A program made the translations under genes and the position numbers. A stretch of 64,000 bases of DNA, taken from NCBI GenBank assembly GCA_022768865.1, contig JALELH010000024.1, positions 1-64,000 on the forward strand, in the 5' to 3' direction. Below are positions 42,303-50,896 of this stretch, in pieces; position 1 is the first letter of the stretch, and the number at the start of each line of letters is the position of its first letter. The stretch comes from Spirochaetia bacterium (lineage in GTDB: Bacteria > Spirochaetota > Spirochaetia > Treponematales > Treponemataceae). The notes below the pieces were generated by a model. It was not told the origin of the DNA and did no database searches. It worked only from the letters and a program-made list of their open reading frames with translations.

Positions 42303-44369
42303 ATGAAGAAACTTTCTTTGTCTTTATTTATTTTTTCTTTTGCTTTATTTTCTGCCTCTGCTTTTTCTGAAAAGGATATTATCAGCCCCTCTGCAGGCAC
42401 ATGGTGCAATCAGCAGGCACTGGTTCTGGCTCCTTCTGATGCAAGCGAAGTTTATTATTCATTTACGGGCTGTGATCCTTTTGAATCCGGTTTTGCCTAT
42501 GATGGTCCTGTTCTTCTTGAAGAAAAAGGCGATGTATGCGTGCGTATCGGCGTTGTTGAAACTGACGGCACAAAAAAGGAATTTGAAGTTAAATATACGG
42601 TTATGGCAGCAGCTCTTTCCAGCCTGGAAACCGATGCCAGAACCTTTGCTGAAAATAATCTTATAAAGTCGCCCCTGATTACCTATAAAAGCGGCACTGA
42701 ATTTTCTTTTCCTAACGGTTTCAGGTATTCCTTTCATAAAGACAGAAATCCCTTTATAAGTCAGAAGTTAAAACTTGATGATGAAAATTCCATAGAAAGA
42801 TTTACCGGTATTTTTATTACTGACGGAATTAACAATTATCATTCTGTAATAAGGATTCTTCCTGCTGAAGTTTCTTCTGATGAATCTGTTTTAAGAAAAA
42901 AGGAACTTCCTTTTATTATCCGCGACTGGAACAATTTTGTTTTTACAGACAAGAAGTATATTTATCAGATTGATTATGAAATGTGGAATTCTGATTACAA
43001 TGAAAGAATAATCGACAGGTCTGTTGCGCATACTGTTCAGTGGCAGTCTGTTGATTTTTCTGCAAACAATAAGGTCTGTGAATACACCCTGCCGCCTGTG
43101 CCTGAAACAGCTTTTGCTTCTTTGGGTGAAGGTAAAGTTGTATTAGAAATTATAGGAAAAAATGAATTTACCTTTGCCAATGGATTAAAGACATTAAATG
43201 CAGCGTCTTTTTATGGAGAAGAAGCAGAATGTGTCTATGATGCACCTGTTTATATGGATGGCATCCTTTGCGGCAAGATTAAAATTCCTTTTGTAATTGA
43301 CTATTTGCCGCCTGATGAACCTGTTTTTACGGCATCAGGAAATTCTAACTTTTCAAGAAACACAGTTGCCTTAAAAATTGCAAGAGAGGTAGGTGCTGAA
43401 GTTTTTTATGCCGTAAGCAAGCCTGTTTATTATGAAGAAGGCCGCAACGTTCCGTCAGATACGGAATTTGCAGTGCCGGAAGAATTTTCTGAATATAAAG
43501 GCGGAGACATTGTAATTAAAAGTGCAAGGGGAAAATCTTCTGCATATAAGGTTTTTGCCTATGCAATGGATAAATACGGAAACAAAAGTTCCGTTGCGGA
43601 ACAAAAATATATTATTGATGAATTCAATTTTTATCTTGGTTCAGGTTCTGGCAGGGCAAAGGGTGACGGTTCTTTTATGAAGCCCTTTACTTCTTTTGAA
43701 CAGGCAGTTAAGGAAATTAATTCTTCAGACGGTGAAACACGACTTCATTTGTTAAGTGATGTGGAAGTTAGTGACGGAAATTATACTATTACAAAAGACT
43801 GTATTATTTATGGCAATGGTTTTAAACTTATTTTTAAGGGTGATTCTTCTTTGTCAATAGAAAATGCTGTTGTTCAGATAAAAGACTGTTCTTTAGAAAA
43901 ACGCAGCAGCCTAAGTTCCCTTTGCTTAATGGAAGTAAAAGACGGAAATTTATTGCTTAATAATTGTGAAGTTTCTGCTTTTTATAATGAAGACGGAAAA
44001 CTTATGGAAGCAATTAATTCTGACATTACGGCTGTAGACTGCGGTTTTACAATGCAGGTAAACAGGATTTCCATGTGTGCAGAATTTTCCGGAAGCACGG
44101 TTAATGTAAAAGGCTGCCGTTTTACTTCCATAGGACAGACTGTTTCTGCAGTAAAGGTCAGAAACTGTTCCAGCGTTTTTGAAGGAAATACATTTACCTT
44201 AATAGGCAGCATCTGCAAAGGCGTTGATATTGCTGGTGGAAATGCTTCCTTTAATGCTGATGTCTTTAAAGGCGAATCTGACGGCAAGTATAAGAATTCC
44301 GGCACTGTTTTCAGAAACGGCAGCTGTAAGGTTACCGGCCTTGAAACAATTTTTGCCACAGGGTTTTAA
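42303..44369 (+). CDS. Secreted protein with chitobiase-C-like repeats and a beta-helix-like tail
   Basis: A 688-residue exported protein with signal peptide (residues 1-~22, L-F-I-F-S-F-A-L-F-S-A-S-A-F-S). The region after it (I-S-P-S-A-G-T-W-C-N-Q-Q-A-L...V-Y-Y-S-F-T-G) matches the CHB_HEX_C-like beta domain often seen in spirochaete surface proteins. A similar segment recurs at ~345-440 (V-F-Y-A-V-S). From ~450 the sequence looks like a right-handed beta-helix (G-D-G-S-F-M-K-P-F-T-S-F, then repeated short Ile/Val rungs). Probably surface or periplasmic; function unknown. It is 2 bases upstream of rnhB. Confidence 0.7.
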   Translation: MKKLSLSLFIFSFALFSASAFSEKDIISPSAGTWCNQQALVLAPSDASEVYYSFTGCDPFESGFAYDGPVLLEEKGDVCVRIGVVETDGTKKEFEVKYTVMAAALSSLETDARTFAENNLIKSPLITYKSGTEFSFPNGFRYSFHKDRNPFISQKLKLDDENSIERFTGIFITDGINNYHSVIRILPAEVSSDESVLRKKELPFIIRDWNNFVFTDKKYIYQIDYEMWNSDYNERIIDRSVAHTVQWQSVDFSANNKVCEYTLPPVPETAFASLGEGKVVLEIIGKNEFTFANGLKTLNAASFYGEEAECVYDAPVYMDGILCGKIKIPFVIDYLPPDEPVFTASGNSNFSRNTVALKIAREVGAEVFYAVSKPVYYEEGRNVPSDTEFAVPEEFSEYKGGDIVIKSARGKSSAYKVFAYAMDKYGNKSSVAEQKYIIDEFNFYLGSGSGRAKGDGSFMKPFTSFEQAVKEINSSDGETRLHLLSDVEVSDGNYTITKDCIIYGNGFKLIFKGDSSLSIENAVVQIKDCSLEKRSSLSSLCLMEVKDGNLLLNNCEVSAFYNEDGKLMEAINSDITAVDCGFTMQVNRISMCAEFSGSTVNVKGCRFTSIGQTVSAVKVRNCSSVFEGNTFTLIGSICKGVDIAGGNASFNADVFKGESDGKYKNSGTVFRNGSCKVTGLETIFATGF

Positions 44370-44371
44370 TA

Positions 44372-44980
44372 ATGGAATTTGATTTTTTTGCAGGCCTTGA
44401 TGAAGCAGGACGAGGTCCACTGGCAGGGCCTGTAAGTGCCGGATGCGTAATTCTTTCTCCGGACTTCCCCGTTGAACTTTTAAATGACAGCAAAAAACTT
44501 ACAGAAAAAAAACGTGAAAAAATACTTCCTTTAATAGAAGAAAAATGCTGCTACGGTCTTGCCTTTGTGGATCATGCTGAAATTGACAGGGAAAACATCC
44601 TGCAGGCATCCTTAAAGGCAATGAAGCTGGCTTACGAAGAAATGGTAAAGAAACTTCCGGAATGGTGTGCCAGAAATGGAATTGAAATGATTTCTGATGT
44701 TAGAAACATTGCTGCCATGGCAGACGGAACGTTTATACCTGATATAGACTGTAATGTTAAATGTGAACCTAAAGCCGACGGTAAATATGCTGCCGTAATG
44801 GCTGCAAGCATTGTTGCTAAAGTTGAGCGTGACAGGCTCATGGTTGAATATGACAGACAGTATCCGGGTTACGGATATGCTAAGCACAAGGGATATCCTA
44901 CAAAAGCCCACATTGATGCTATTCTGGAACTTGGACCTTCACCAATCCAAAGGTTAAGCTTTACATATAAGAAAAGATAA
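44372..44980 (+). CDS. rnhB: Ribonuclease HII
   Basis: Cleaves RNA in RNA-DNA hybrids, including single ribonucleotides in DNA. The 202-residue length is typical. G-L-D-E-A-G-R-G-P-L-A-G-P near residue 9 holds the first two catalytic acids. N-D-S-K-K-L near 39, A-D-G near 118, A-A-S-I-V-A-K-V near 145 and G-Y-G-Y-A-K-H-K-G-Y-P-T near 166 complete the family pattern. It ends a plus-strand gene group, with a strong terminator 7 bases after its stop. Confidence 0.95.
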   Translation: MEFDFFAGLDEAGRGPLAGPVSAGCVILSPDFPVELLNDSKKLTEKKREKILPLIEEKCCYGLAFVDHAEIDRENILQASLKAMKLAYEEMVKKLPEWCARNGIEMISDVRNIAAMADGTFIPDIDCNVKCEPKADGKYAAVMAASIVAKVERDRLMVEYDRQYPGYGYAKHKGYPTKAHIDAILELGPSPIQRLSFTYKKR

Positions 44981-44986
44981 AAAAAA

Positions 44987-45009
44987 GGCTGATGAAGTTT
45001 TCATCAGCC
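44987..45009 (+). terminator. Terminator shared by rnhB and the PUR-domain gene
   Basis: GGCTGATGAA (44987-44996) pairs perfectly with TTCATCAGCC (45000-45009), flanked by A-run and T-run. It serves both convergent genes. Confidence 0.9.
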
Positions 45010-45019
45010 TTTTTATCAA

Positions 45020-45451
45020 TTAGTATTCAGTTAAATCAGATGTCTTGCGTTTTGAAACTACGTGAATTCTTGTGTCCTTTTTTGCTGCGCGCTTTTCTGC
45101 AACTAAACGGCTTTCTCCTTTGCGGCGGTAAATCTTTTTTGCAGGGGCTGAATCGCCATCTGCCTGTGCACCGAATTTAGCTTCTTTTGCAGCTTTCTTT
45201 TCTGCACGTGCTTTTGCCCTTTCTTTTTCTTCTTTTTCAATGAACTTCAATGATTCATCCATGCCGGCAAAGAACTTTTTCATGTCTTCTGAAAAAACTA
45301 CAATAGCACGGCGGTCATCTTCTCCGTCTTTAATTTTGCTTTCTACAATCTGCAAAAATACATCGCCGTTGCGGTTTTCCTTTACATTGAAAAAATAGTT
45401 TCTCTTGTCTAAAGTAACCTGTGTTGTAAAGAGTTCCCCACGAATTGCCAT
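45020..45451 (-). CDS. PUR-domain (DUF3276/BpuR-like) nucleic acid-binding protein
   Basis: A 143-residue protein with an N-terminal PUR domain (~1-75): R-G-E-L-F-T-T-Q-V...K-R-N-Y-F-F-N-V-K-E-N-R-N-G-D-V-F-L-Q-I-V-E-S-K. The Borrelia relative BpuR binds DNA and RNA as a regulator. The tail (~80-143) is a Lys/Ala/Glu-rich extension (K-E-E-K-E-R-A-K-A-R-A-E-K-K-A-A-K) that may add non-specific nucleic acid binding. Such proteins are typical of spirochaetes and Bacteroidetes. It is monocistronic. Confidence 0.85.
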   Translation of the reverse strand: MAIRGELFTTQVTLDKRNYFFNVKENRNGDVFLQIVESKIKDGEDDRRAIVVFSEDMKKFFAGMDESLKFIEKEEKERAKARAEKKAAKEAKFGAQADGDSAPAKKIYRRKGESRLVAEKRAAKKDTRIHVVSKRKTSDLTEY

Positions 45452-45565
45452 AAGCTTCCTTCCTTAAAAATGTATGGATTAAAAAAATAAGATAACCGTA
45501 ACTGCGGTTCCAAATGAGTAGAAAATAGCACTATTAAAAATAAAATTCAAGTGGGTAAGATTTAA

Positions 45566-46744
45566 TCAGTGGAAGAATGCAACACAGACTTCTTTAACGG
45601 CTTCAATCAATTCATTCATTGCCTGCTGTGTTGTATCATGTCCAAAACTAAAGCGGACAGCACTTTCCTTTTCTTTAGGCGGAATCTGCATTGTGTCAAG
45701 AATAGGCCTTGAATGATGACCTGCACTGCAGGCACTTCCTGTTGAAATATAAAATCCCTTTGAACTTAAGGCACGTTCCATAACCTGTCCTGGAATTCCA
45801 GGGAATGCTGCCTGCACAACCCATGGGGAAAATTCATCATCCTTTTCTTTTCCGCGGCAATGGGGAATCATTACACAGCCATTTATCTGCATAAGCTGAC
45901 TGATGAAATCTTCCGTCCATTTTTTCTGGTCTTCAAAACGTTCCATAGATGCAGGATTCTTTTTTGAAATAGCATATTTTTCAAGACAGTGGGAAAAGGC
46001 TTCTGCACCAAAAAGGTTTTCTGTTCCGCTGCGGATATTTTTTTCCTGGCCGCCGCCTTTTAAAAATGAATCAATGTTTTTTGCCAGATATAGGATTCCT
46101 ATTCCCCTAGGTCCTCCTATTTTGTGGGCACTGAATGCTGCACTGTCTATGGCAGGGTTCTTTAAAAAAACTAAAGGAATTTTCCCTGCTGCCTGAACAC
46201 AGTCCACATGGAAAAATGCTTTTCTTTTTCCGCCTGCCTTTTTTACAAGGGCGTCTGCAATCTGGCTTACGGGCTGGATAGCTCCCGTTTCGTTATTGAC
46301 TGCCATTACGGTTACAAATGCCGTGTCTGCATCCATTGCTTCCGTTACGGCTTCCGGTGTTATTATTCCGTCTTTATCCGGATTTACGGTTATTACCTTC
46401 CAGCCGCATGAAGCAACCATTTTTGCCATTTCCCTTAGGGCAGGGTGTTCAATGGCACTTATAACGATGCTTCCCTTTTGTGGCCTTGAAAGAACACTTG
46501 TAAGTGCAAGGTGATCGCTTTCTGTTCCGCCTGAAGTAAAGAAAATTGTTTCCGGTTTTACGTCAAGTGCTGCTGCTGCCCTTTGTCTTGCGTTTTCAAA
46601 AACTTTTCTTGCATCAGTTCCTGCTTCATGAATGCTGGAAGGGTTTCCCCAGTGTTCAATGGAAACTTTAAAAGCTTCTTTTAGAATTTCTTCATCAGCA
46701 GGAGAAGTTGCTGCGTAATCAAAATAGTGTTCTCTTAAAATCAT
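45566..46744 (-). CDS. Cysteine desulfurase, IscS/NifS type
   Basis: A 392-residue PLP enzyme giving sulfur from cysteine for Fe-S clusters and thiolation. It has the group I hallmarks: Y-F-D-Y-A-A-T near the start, H-P-A-L near residue 99, PLP Lys in F-S-A-H-K-I-G-G-P-R-G-I-G near 208, and catalytic Cys in S-T-G-S-A-C-S-A-G near 338. It is probably the housekeeping desulfurase, distinct in motif from the defence-operon copy at 18074. The aroB gene lies 12 bases upstream on the same strand, so they are likely co-transcribed. Confidence 0.9.
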   Translation of the reverse strand: MILREHYFDYAATSPADEEILKEAFKVSIEHWGNPSSIHEAGTDARKVFENARQRAAAALDVKPETIFFTSGGTESDHLALTSVLSRPQKGSIVISAIEHPALREMAKMVASCGWKVITVNPDKDGIITPEAVTEAMDADTAFVTVMAVNNETGAIQPVSQIADALVKKAGGKRKAFFHVDCVQAAGKIPLVFLKNPAIDSAAFSAHKIGGPRGIGILYLAKNIDSFLKGGGQEKNIRSGTENLFGAEAFSHCLEKYAISKKNPASMERFEDQKKWTEDFISQLMQINGCVMIPHCRGKEKDDEFSPWVVQAAFPGIPGQVMERALSSKGFYISTGSACSAGHHSRPILDTMQIPPKEKESAVRFSFGHDTTQQAMNELIEAVKEVCVAFFH

Positions 46745-46756
46745 TTTTACTGCCTG

Positions 46757-47899
46757 TTAGTTTAATACTTCAAGTATTTTTTCGTCTGCTGCTTCAATTA
46801 TCTTTGTGCTCTGTGGACCGGACGGGACAATAAGTTTAATTGCCTTAGACATATTTTTTTTGTCCTTTCTCATTGCTTCAAGAATCTTTTCTGGTGCAGC
46901 CTTTGCCTTGCCCGTGCTGTAGCCGTAAGAGGCAAGAAGTTTAATTCCGTCTTCTGCATATTCCTTTTGGCAGATACCGTTTTTTATTCCGTATTCAAAA
47001 GCCTTTGCCATTCCCCATGCAACGCCTTCTCCGTGGGTAATTTCTCCAAGTCCGCTTACAGATTCCAGTGCGTGGCCAAAGGTGTGCCCAAGATTCAGGA
47101 AAGCCCTGTTGCCTTTTTCTTTTGGGTCTTCATAAACAATTTTAGCCTTTGCTTTTGAACAGCCTGAAATAAGGCGGTTTAAAACTTCATCGTCCCGGCT
47201 CATTACTTTGTCTTTCTGTGTGCGGAAAAGTTCAAGCATTTCCCTGTCAAATAAGAATGCAGTCTTTATTGCTTCTGCAAGGCCTGAAATATATTCCTTT
47301 TCTGGAAGTGTTTTTACAAACTGACTGAATACATGAAGTTTTTTTGCAGGATAAAATGCACCGATCATGTTTTTGTAGCTGTCAAAGTCGCATCCGGTTT
47401 TTCCACCTACAGCTGCATCTACATCAGCAAGTAAAGTTGTAGATACAAATTCTACATCAACGCCACGCTTAAACATGGAAGCGGCAAAGCCTGTCATGTC
47501 GCAGATGACTCCGCCGCCAATAGCTACAAAAAGGCAGTTGCGGTTAAAGTTGCTGTCTAGTGCCGCCTTTACAATTTCTAAAACGCTTTCTATTGTTTTA
47601 TATTTTTCTCCAGAACCTATAATGCAAAGTGTATCTTTGCCTGCTTTGTAAACTTTTGATTCATTAAGCTGAATGTTTTCTATCTGATTAAGTTCAACAT
47701 TAAAATGATTTATAAAGTCTTTATTGCATTCAAGGGCTGCAATTGTATTGTCTGTAACAAAAAGCCTGTTCTGTTCATTTTGTTCTGAAAAATAAATTCC
47801 CATAATATCCGGAGTGCCGCTGTAAAAATAAATCTCTGTGTCAGTAAAACCAGAATCCTTTGGAAATTGAAGTATGAATTTGTCGTCTGCTTTTTTCAT
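46757..47899 (-). CDS. aroB: 3-dehydroquinate synthase
   Basis: Second step of the shikimate pathway, a NAD- and metal-dependent cyclase. The 380-residue protein carries the AroB motifs: A-I-G-G-G-V-I-C-D-M-T-G-F near residue 125, T-T-L-L-A-D-V-D-A-A-V-G-G-K-T-G near 153, A-E-A-I-K near 210, and metal ligands in G-H-T-F-G-H-A-L-E and T-H-G-E-G-V-A-W-G near 272-293. The N-terminus is a little long for the family. It is the upstream gene of a pair with the desulfurase. The 154 bases to the divergent galT hold both promoters, but no clear box pair stands out. Confidence 0.92.
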   Translation of the reverse strand: MKKADDKFILQFPKDSGFTDTEIYFYSGTPDIMGIYFSEQNEQNRLFVTDNTIAALECNKDFINHFNVELNQIENIQLNESKVYKAGKDTLCIIGSGEKYKTIESVLEIVKAALDSNFNRNCLFVAIGGGVICDMTGFAASMFKRGVDVEFVSTTLLADVDAAVGGKTGCDFDSYKNMIGAFYPAKKLHVFSQFVKTLPEKEYISGLAEAIKTAFLFDREMLELFRTQKDKVMSRDDEVLNRLISGCSKAKAKIVYEDPKEKGNRAFLNLGHTFGHALESVSGLGEITHGEGVAWGMAKAFEYGIKNGICQKEYAEDGIKLLASYGYSTGKAKAAPEKILEAMRKDKKNMSKAIKLIVPSGPQSTKIIEAADEKILEVLN

Positions 47900-48053
47900 A
47901 GGGTCATTGTAATATTATTGAAGATTTTTTTCAATTTTGCACAAAGGTAACAATTATTGCGTTGTATTAGGCCTGATAATTATAGGGCAAACAGTTGCGC
48001 TGATTTATTTTGCCTTGTTTGAATTTTCAATATAGTCGTGTTAAATTCAAAGT

Positions 48054-49562
48054 ATGAGTATTTACGAAAGCATTAATTCACTTATTGGTTACGGACTTAC
48101 AACAGGACTTATTTCTAAAGACGATGTAAACTATACACAGAACCGTCTTCTTGAAGTTCTGAACCTTGAAGGTTTTGAAGATGGATTTGATTTTAATTCC
48201 ATTCCTGAAGTTAAGGTAGAAGAACTTGAATCAATTTTAAAATCAATTCTTGACTATGCCTGTGAAAAAGGAATTTGTGAAAATTCAGTTGTCTACCGTG
48301 ATTTGTTCGATACAAAAATCATGAGCTGTCTTGTAGACCGCCCAAGTGCAATCAGAAATAAATTCAAATCCCTTTATGAAAAGTCTCCTAAAGAGGCAAC
48401 CGACTGGTATTATAAATTCAGCCAGGATACAGACTATATCCGCCGTTACAGGGTATGCAAGGATGTAAAATGGCAGTCAAAAACTGAATACGGCAATATG
48501 GACATTACAATCAACCTTTCCAAGCCGGAAAAAGATCCTAAGGCAATTGCCGCAGCCCTTAACGCAAAAAAATCCGGTTATCCTGCATGCCTTTTGTGCA
48601 AGGAAAATGAAGGCTATGCGGGCCGTGTAAATCATCCTGCACGCCAGACCCACAGAATCATTCCTTTTGAACTTCAGGGCGAAAAGTTCGGGCTGCAGTA
48701 TTCACCATATGTTTACTACAACGAGCACTGCATTGTTTTTGCCATGGATCATGTGCCTATGGCAATTACAAATAAAAGCTGGCGTTACCTTCTGGACTTT
48801 GTAAAAATCTTCCCGCACTATTGTATCGGTTCCAATGCAGATTTGCCTATTGTGGGCGGTTCAATCCTTACCCACAATCACTTTCAGGGCGGCAATTATG
48901 AATTTGCCATGGCAAAGGCTCCTGTAGAAAAAGAATTTAAGATAAAGGGGTTTGAAGATGTCGAATGCGGCATTGTAAAGTGGCCTATGAGCGTTTTGCG
49001 ATTAAAGTCAAAAGAAAGCGAACGCATTGCCCTGCTTGCCGACAGAATCCATGAAAGGTGGCGGTCTTACACAGACAAGGATGCCTTTATTTTTGCAGAA
49101 ACTGACGGCGTAAAGCATAACACTTTAAATCCCATTGTCCGCCGCCGTGGCGAATATTTTGAACTTGATTTAGTTTTACGCAATAACATTACAACGGAAG
49201 AACATCCTCTTGGCGTTTATCACCCTCATGCAGAACTTCACCACATCAAAAAGGAAAATATCGGCCTTATTGAAGTTATGGGTCTTGCAATTTTACCAGG
49301 CCGCTTAAAGACAGAACTTGCAGATTTAGGAAAAGCAATTGTTGAAGGCAGGGATATTTCTAAAGACGAAGTTCTTTCAAGGCATGGACAGTGGGTAAAA
49401 GAATTTATGCCTAAATACAAGAAGATTGATTCTTCAAACGTAGAAAAAATCCTTCAGGATGAAGTAGGCCTTGTTTTCTCTAAGGTTCTTGAAGATGCAG
49501 GCGTTTACAAAAGAACACCTGAAGGCATGGCAGCCTTTGAAAAATTTATAAAAGCAATATAA
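48054..49562 (+). CDS. galT: UDP-glucose--hexose-1-phosphate uridylyltransferase, class II
   Basis: Leloir pathway enzyme that exchanges UMP between UDP-glucose and galactose-1-phosphate. At 502 residues it is the long class II GalT typical of Firmicutes and spirochaetes, not the 350-residue class I. G-G-S-I-L-T-H-N-H-F-Q-G-G near residue 265 is the active-site histidine region. N-E-H-C-I-V-F near 223 and H-P-H-A-E-L-H-H near 393 also fit. No galK or galE is adjacent. Confidence 0.92.
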   Translation: MSIYESINSLIGYGLTTGLISKDDVNYTQNRLLEVLNLEGFEDGFDFNSIPEVKVEELESILKSILDYACEKGICENSVVYRDLFDTKIMSCLVDRPSAIRNKFKSLYEKSPKEATDWYYKFSQDTDYIRRYRVCKDVKWQSKTEYGNMDITINLSKPEKDPKAIAAALNAKKSGYPACLLCKENEGYAGRVNHPARQTHRIIPFELQGEKFGLQYSPYVYYNEHCIVFAMDHVPMAITNKSWRYLLDFVKIFPHYCIGSNADLPIVGGSILTHNHFQGGNYEFAMAKAPVEKEFKIKGFEDVECGIVKWPMSVLRLKSKESERIALLADRIHERWRSYTDKDAFIFAETDGVKHNTLNPIVRRRGEYFELDLVLRNNITTEEHPLGVYHPHAELHHIKKENIGLIEVMGLAILPGRLKTELADLGKAIVEGRDISKDEVLSRHGQWVKEFMPKYKKIDSSNVEKILQDEVGLVFSKVLEDAGVYKRTPEGMAAFEKFIKAI

Positions 49563-49586
49563 GTTCTTCTGTTATTCTTTTTTTTA

Positions 49587-49750
49587 TGGAAAATGCCGGG
49601 TCTCATAATGATCGTTACTAAAATAAACGCCGTAGGCAGGTTCAGGCATGAAAAAAAATCTGCACAAACGAAGTGCGGAAGCCTTTTTTTCAGGCCTGGT
49701 TCTGCCGAGAGGCGTTTATTTTTTTTATTTTTATAACCCGGCATTTTCCA
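49587..49750 (+). repeat. Nested-hairpin intergenic repeat, copy 3 (compact form)
   Basis: The outer arms TGGAAAATGCCGGGT (49587-49601) and ACCCGGCATTTTCCA (49736-49750) are perfect inverse copies. The middle arms are AAATAAACGCC / GGCGTTTATTT, and the inner core is CAGGCATG...AAGCC...CAGGCCTG. It lies between galT and asnA and is the best example of the family. Confidence 0.78.
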
Positions 49751-49754
49751 TTTT

Positions 49755-49809
49755 ACTTTGTAAAATTCAGAATTAATATAATTCTGTTCTTTTACAAAGT
49801 ATTTTTTTT
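49755..49809 (+). terminator. Hairpin with T-run before asnA
   Basis: ACTTTGTAAAA (49755-49765) pairs with TTTTACAAAGT (49790-49800), with an inner CAGAATT/AATTCTG stem, followed by eight T after one A. It could terminate galT transcription. It overlaps the candidate asnA -35, so it may act as an attenuator. Confidence 0.6.
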
Positions 49810-49819
49810 ATGATAATAT
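49791..49819 (+). promoter_or_regulatory. Candidate asnA promoter
   Basis: TTTACA (49791-49796), a 17-base spacer and TAATAT (49814-49819), 31 bases before the asnA start. It overlaps the hairpin at 49755-49809. Confidence 0.4.
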
Positions 49820-49849
49820 CTTCTATCTATTATCCTTGGGGTTACACTT

Positions 49850-50887
49850 ATGTCTAAATTATTTGTTCCAGAAAACTATAAGCCTTTACTCAGCGTAAAG
49901 GAAACTGAAAAAGCCATTGTTTTATTAAAAGATTTTTTCCAGCTTGCACTTTCTACTGAATTAAGCCTTACACGCGTTACGGCTCCTCTTTTTGTTAAAA
50001 GCGGAACTGGCCTTAATGATGACCTTAACGGCGTTGAACGTCCTGTAAAGTTTCCTGTAAAGGATATGAATGAAACTCAGGTAGAAATTGTTCATTCCCT
50101 TGCCAAGTGGAAGCGTTTAAAGGTTACGGAACTTGGCCTTGAAAGCGGTTTTGGAATTTACACAGACATGAATGCAATCCGTGCAGACGAAGAACTTGAT
50201 AACCTTCATTCCCTTTATGTTGACCAGTGGGACTGGTGCATGCGCATAGAAGAAAAAGACCGCAGTGTAGAATACTTGAAGGAAATCGTAAAGAAAATAT
50301 ACCGCGTCCTTAAGCAGACAGAGTTCTTTGTCTATGACCGCTACGAAAACATTAAGCCTTGCCTTCCTGCAGAAATTACATTTGTTCATGCTGATGATTT
50401 AGTTAAAATGTATCCTGGCATGTCTCCAAAAGAAAGGGAAACTGCATTCTGTAAGGAACACGGTGCAATTTTTATCATTGGTATTGGCGGCAAGCTTTCA
50501 GACGGAACAATCCACGATGGCCGTGCACCAGACTACGACGACTGGATTACTTTGGGCAGCGATGGCAAGCCGGGACTTAACGGTGACCTTATGGTATGGA
50601 ATCCTGTGCTTAACTGTGCAATGGAACTTTCTTCTATGGGTATCCGCGTAAACAAGGAAAGCCTTGTTGCTCAGCTAAAAGAACGCGGCTGCCCTGAACG
50701 TGCTGAACTTTCTTTCCATAAGAAACTTTTAAACGGAGAACTTGTTCAGACTCTTGGCGGTGGAATAGGTCAGTCTCGTCTTTGCATGTACTTCCTTAGA
50801 AAGGCACACATCGGAGAAACGCAGGTAAGCCTGTGGTCCGATGAAATGCTTAAGGAATGCGAAGCAAATAATATTGCAATTCTTTAA
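49850..50887 (+). CDS. asnA: Aspartate--ammonia ligase (asparagine synthetase A)
   Basis: Makes asparagine from aspartate, ammonia and ATP. The 345-residue length matches AsnA, a relative of class II tRNA synthetases. Signatures include L-T-R-V-T-A-P-L-F near residue 42, L-A-K-W-K-R near 83, Y-V-D-Q-W-D-W near 123, and G-G-G-I-G-Q-S-R-L-C-M near 303. It starts behind TTGGGG with a candidate promoter upstream, and the next gene follows within 10 bases. Confidence 0.96.
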   Translation: MSKLFVPENYKPLLSVKETEKAIVLLKDFFQLALSTELSLTRVTAPLFVKSGTGLNDDLNGVERPVKFPVKDMNETQVEIVHSLAKWKRLKVTELGLESGFGIYTDMNAIRADEELDNLHSLYVDQWDWCMRIEEKDRSVEYLKEIVKKIYRVLKQTEFFVYDRYENIKPCLPAEITFVHADDLVKMYPGMSPKERETAFCKEHGAIFIIGIGGKLSDGTIHDGRAPDYDDWITLGSDGKPGLNGDLMVWNPVLNCAMELSSMGIRVNKESLVAQLKERGCPERAELSFHKKLLNGELVQTLGGGIGQSRLCMYFLRKAHIGETQVSLWSDEMLKECEANNIAIL

Positions 50888-50896
50888 TTGAAGTTT

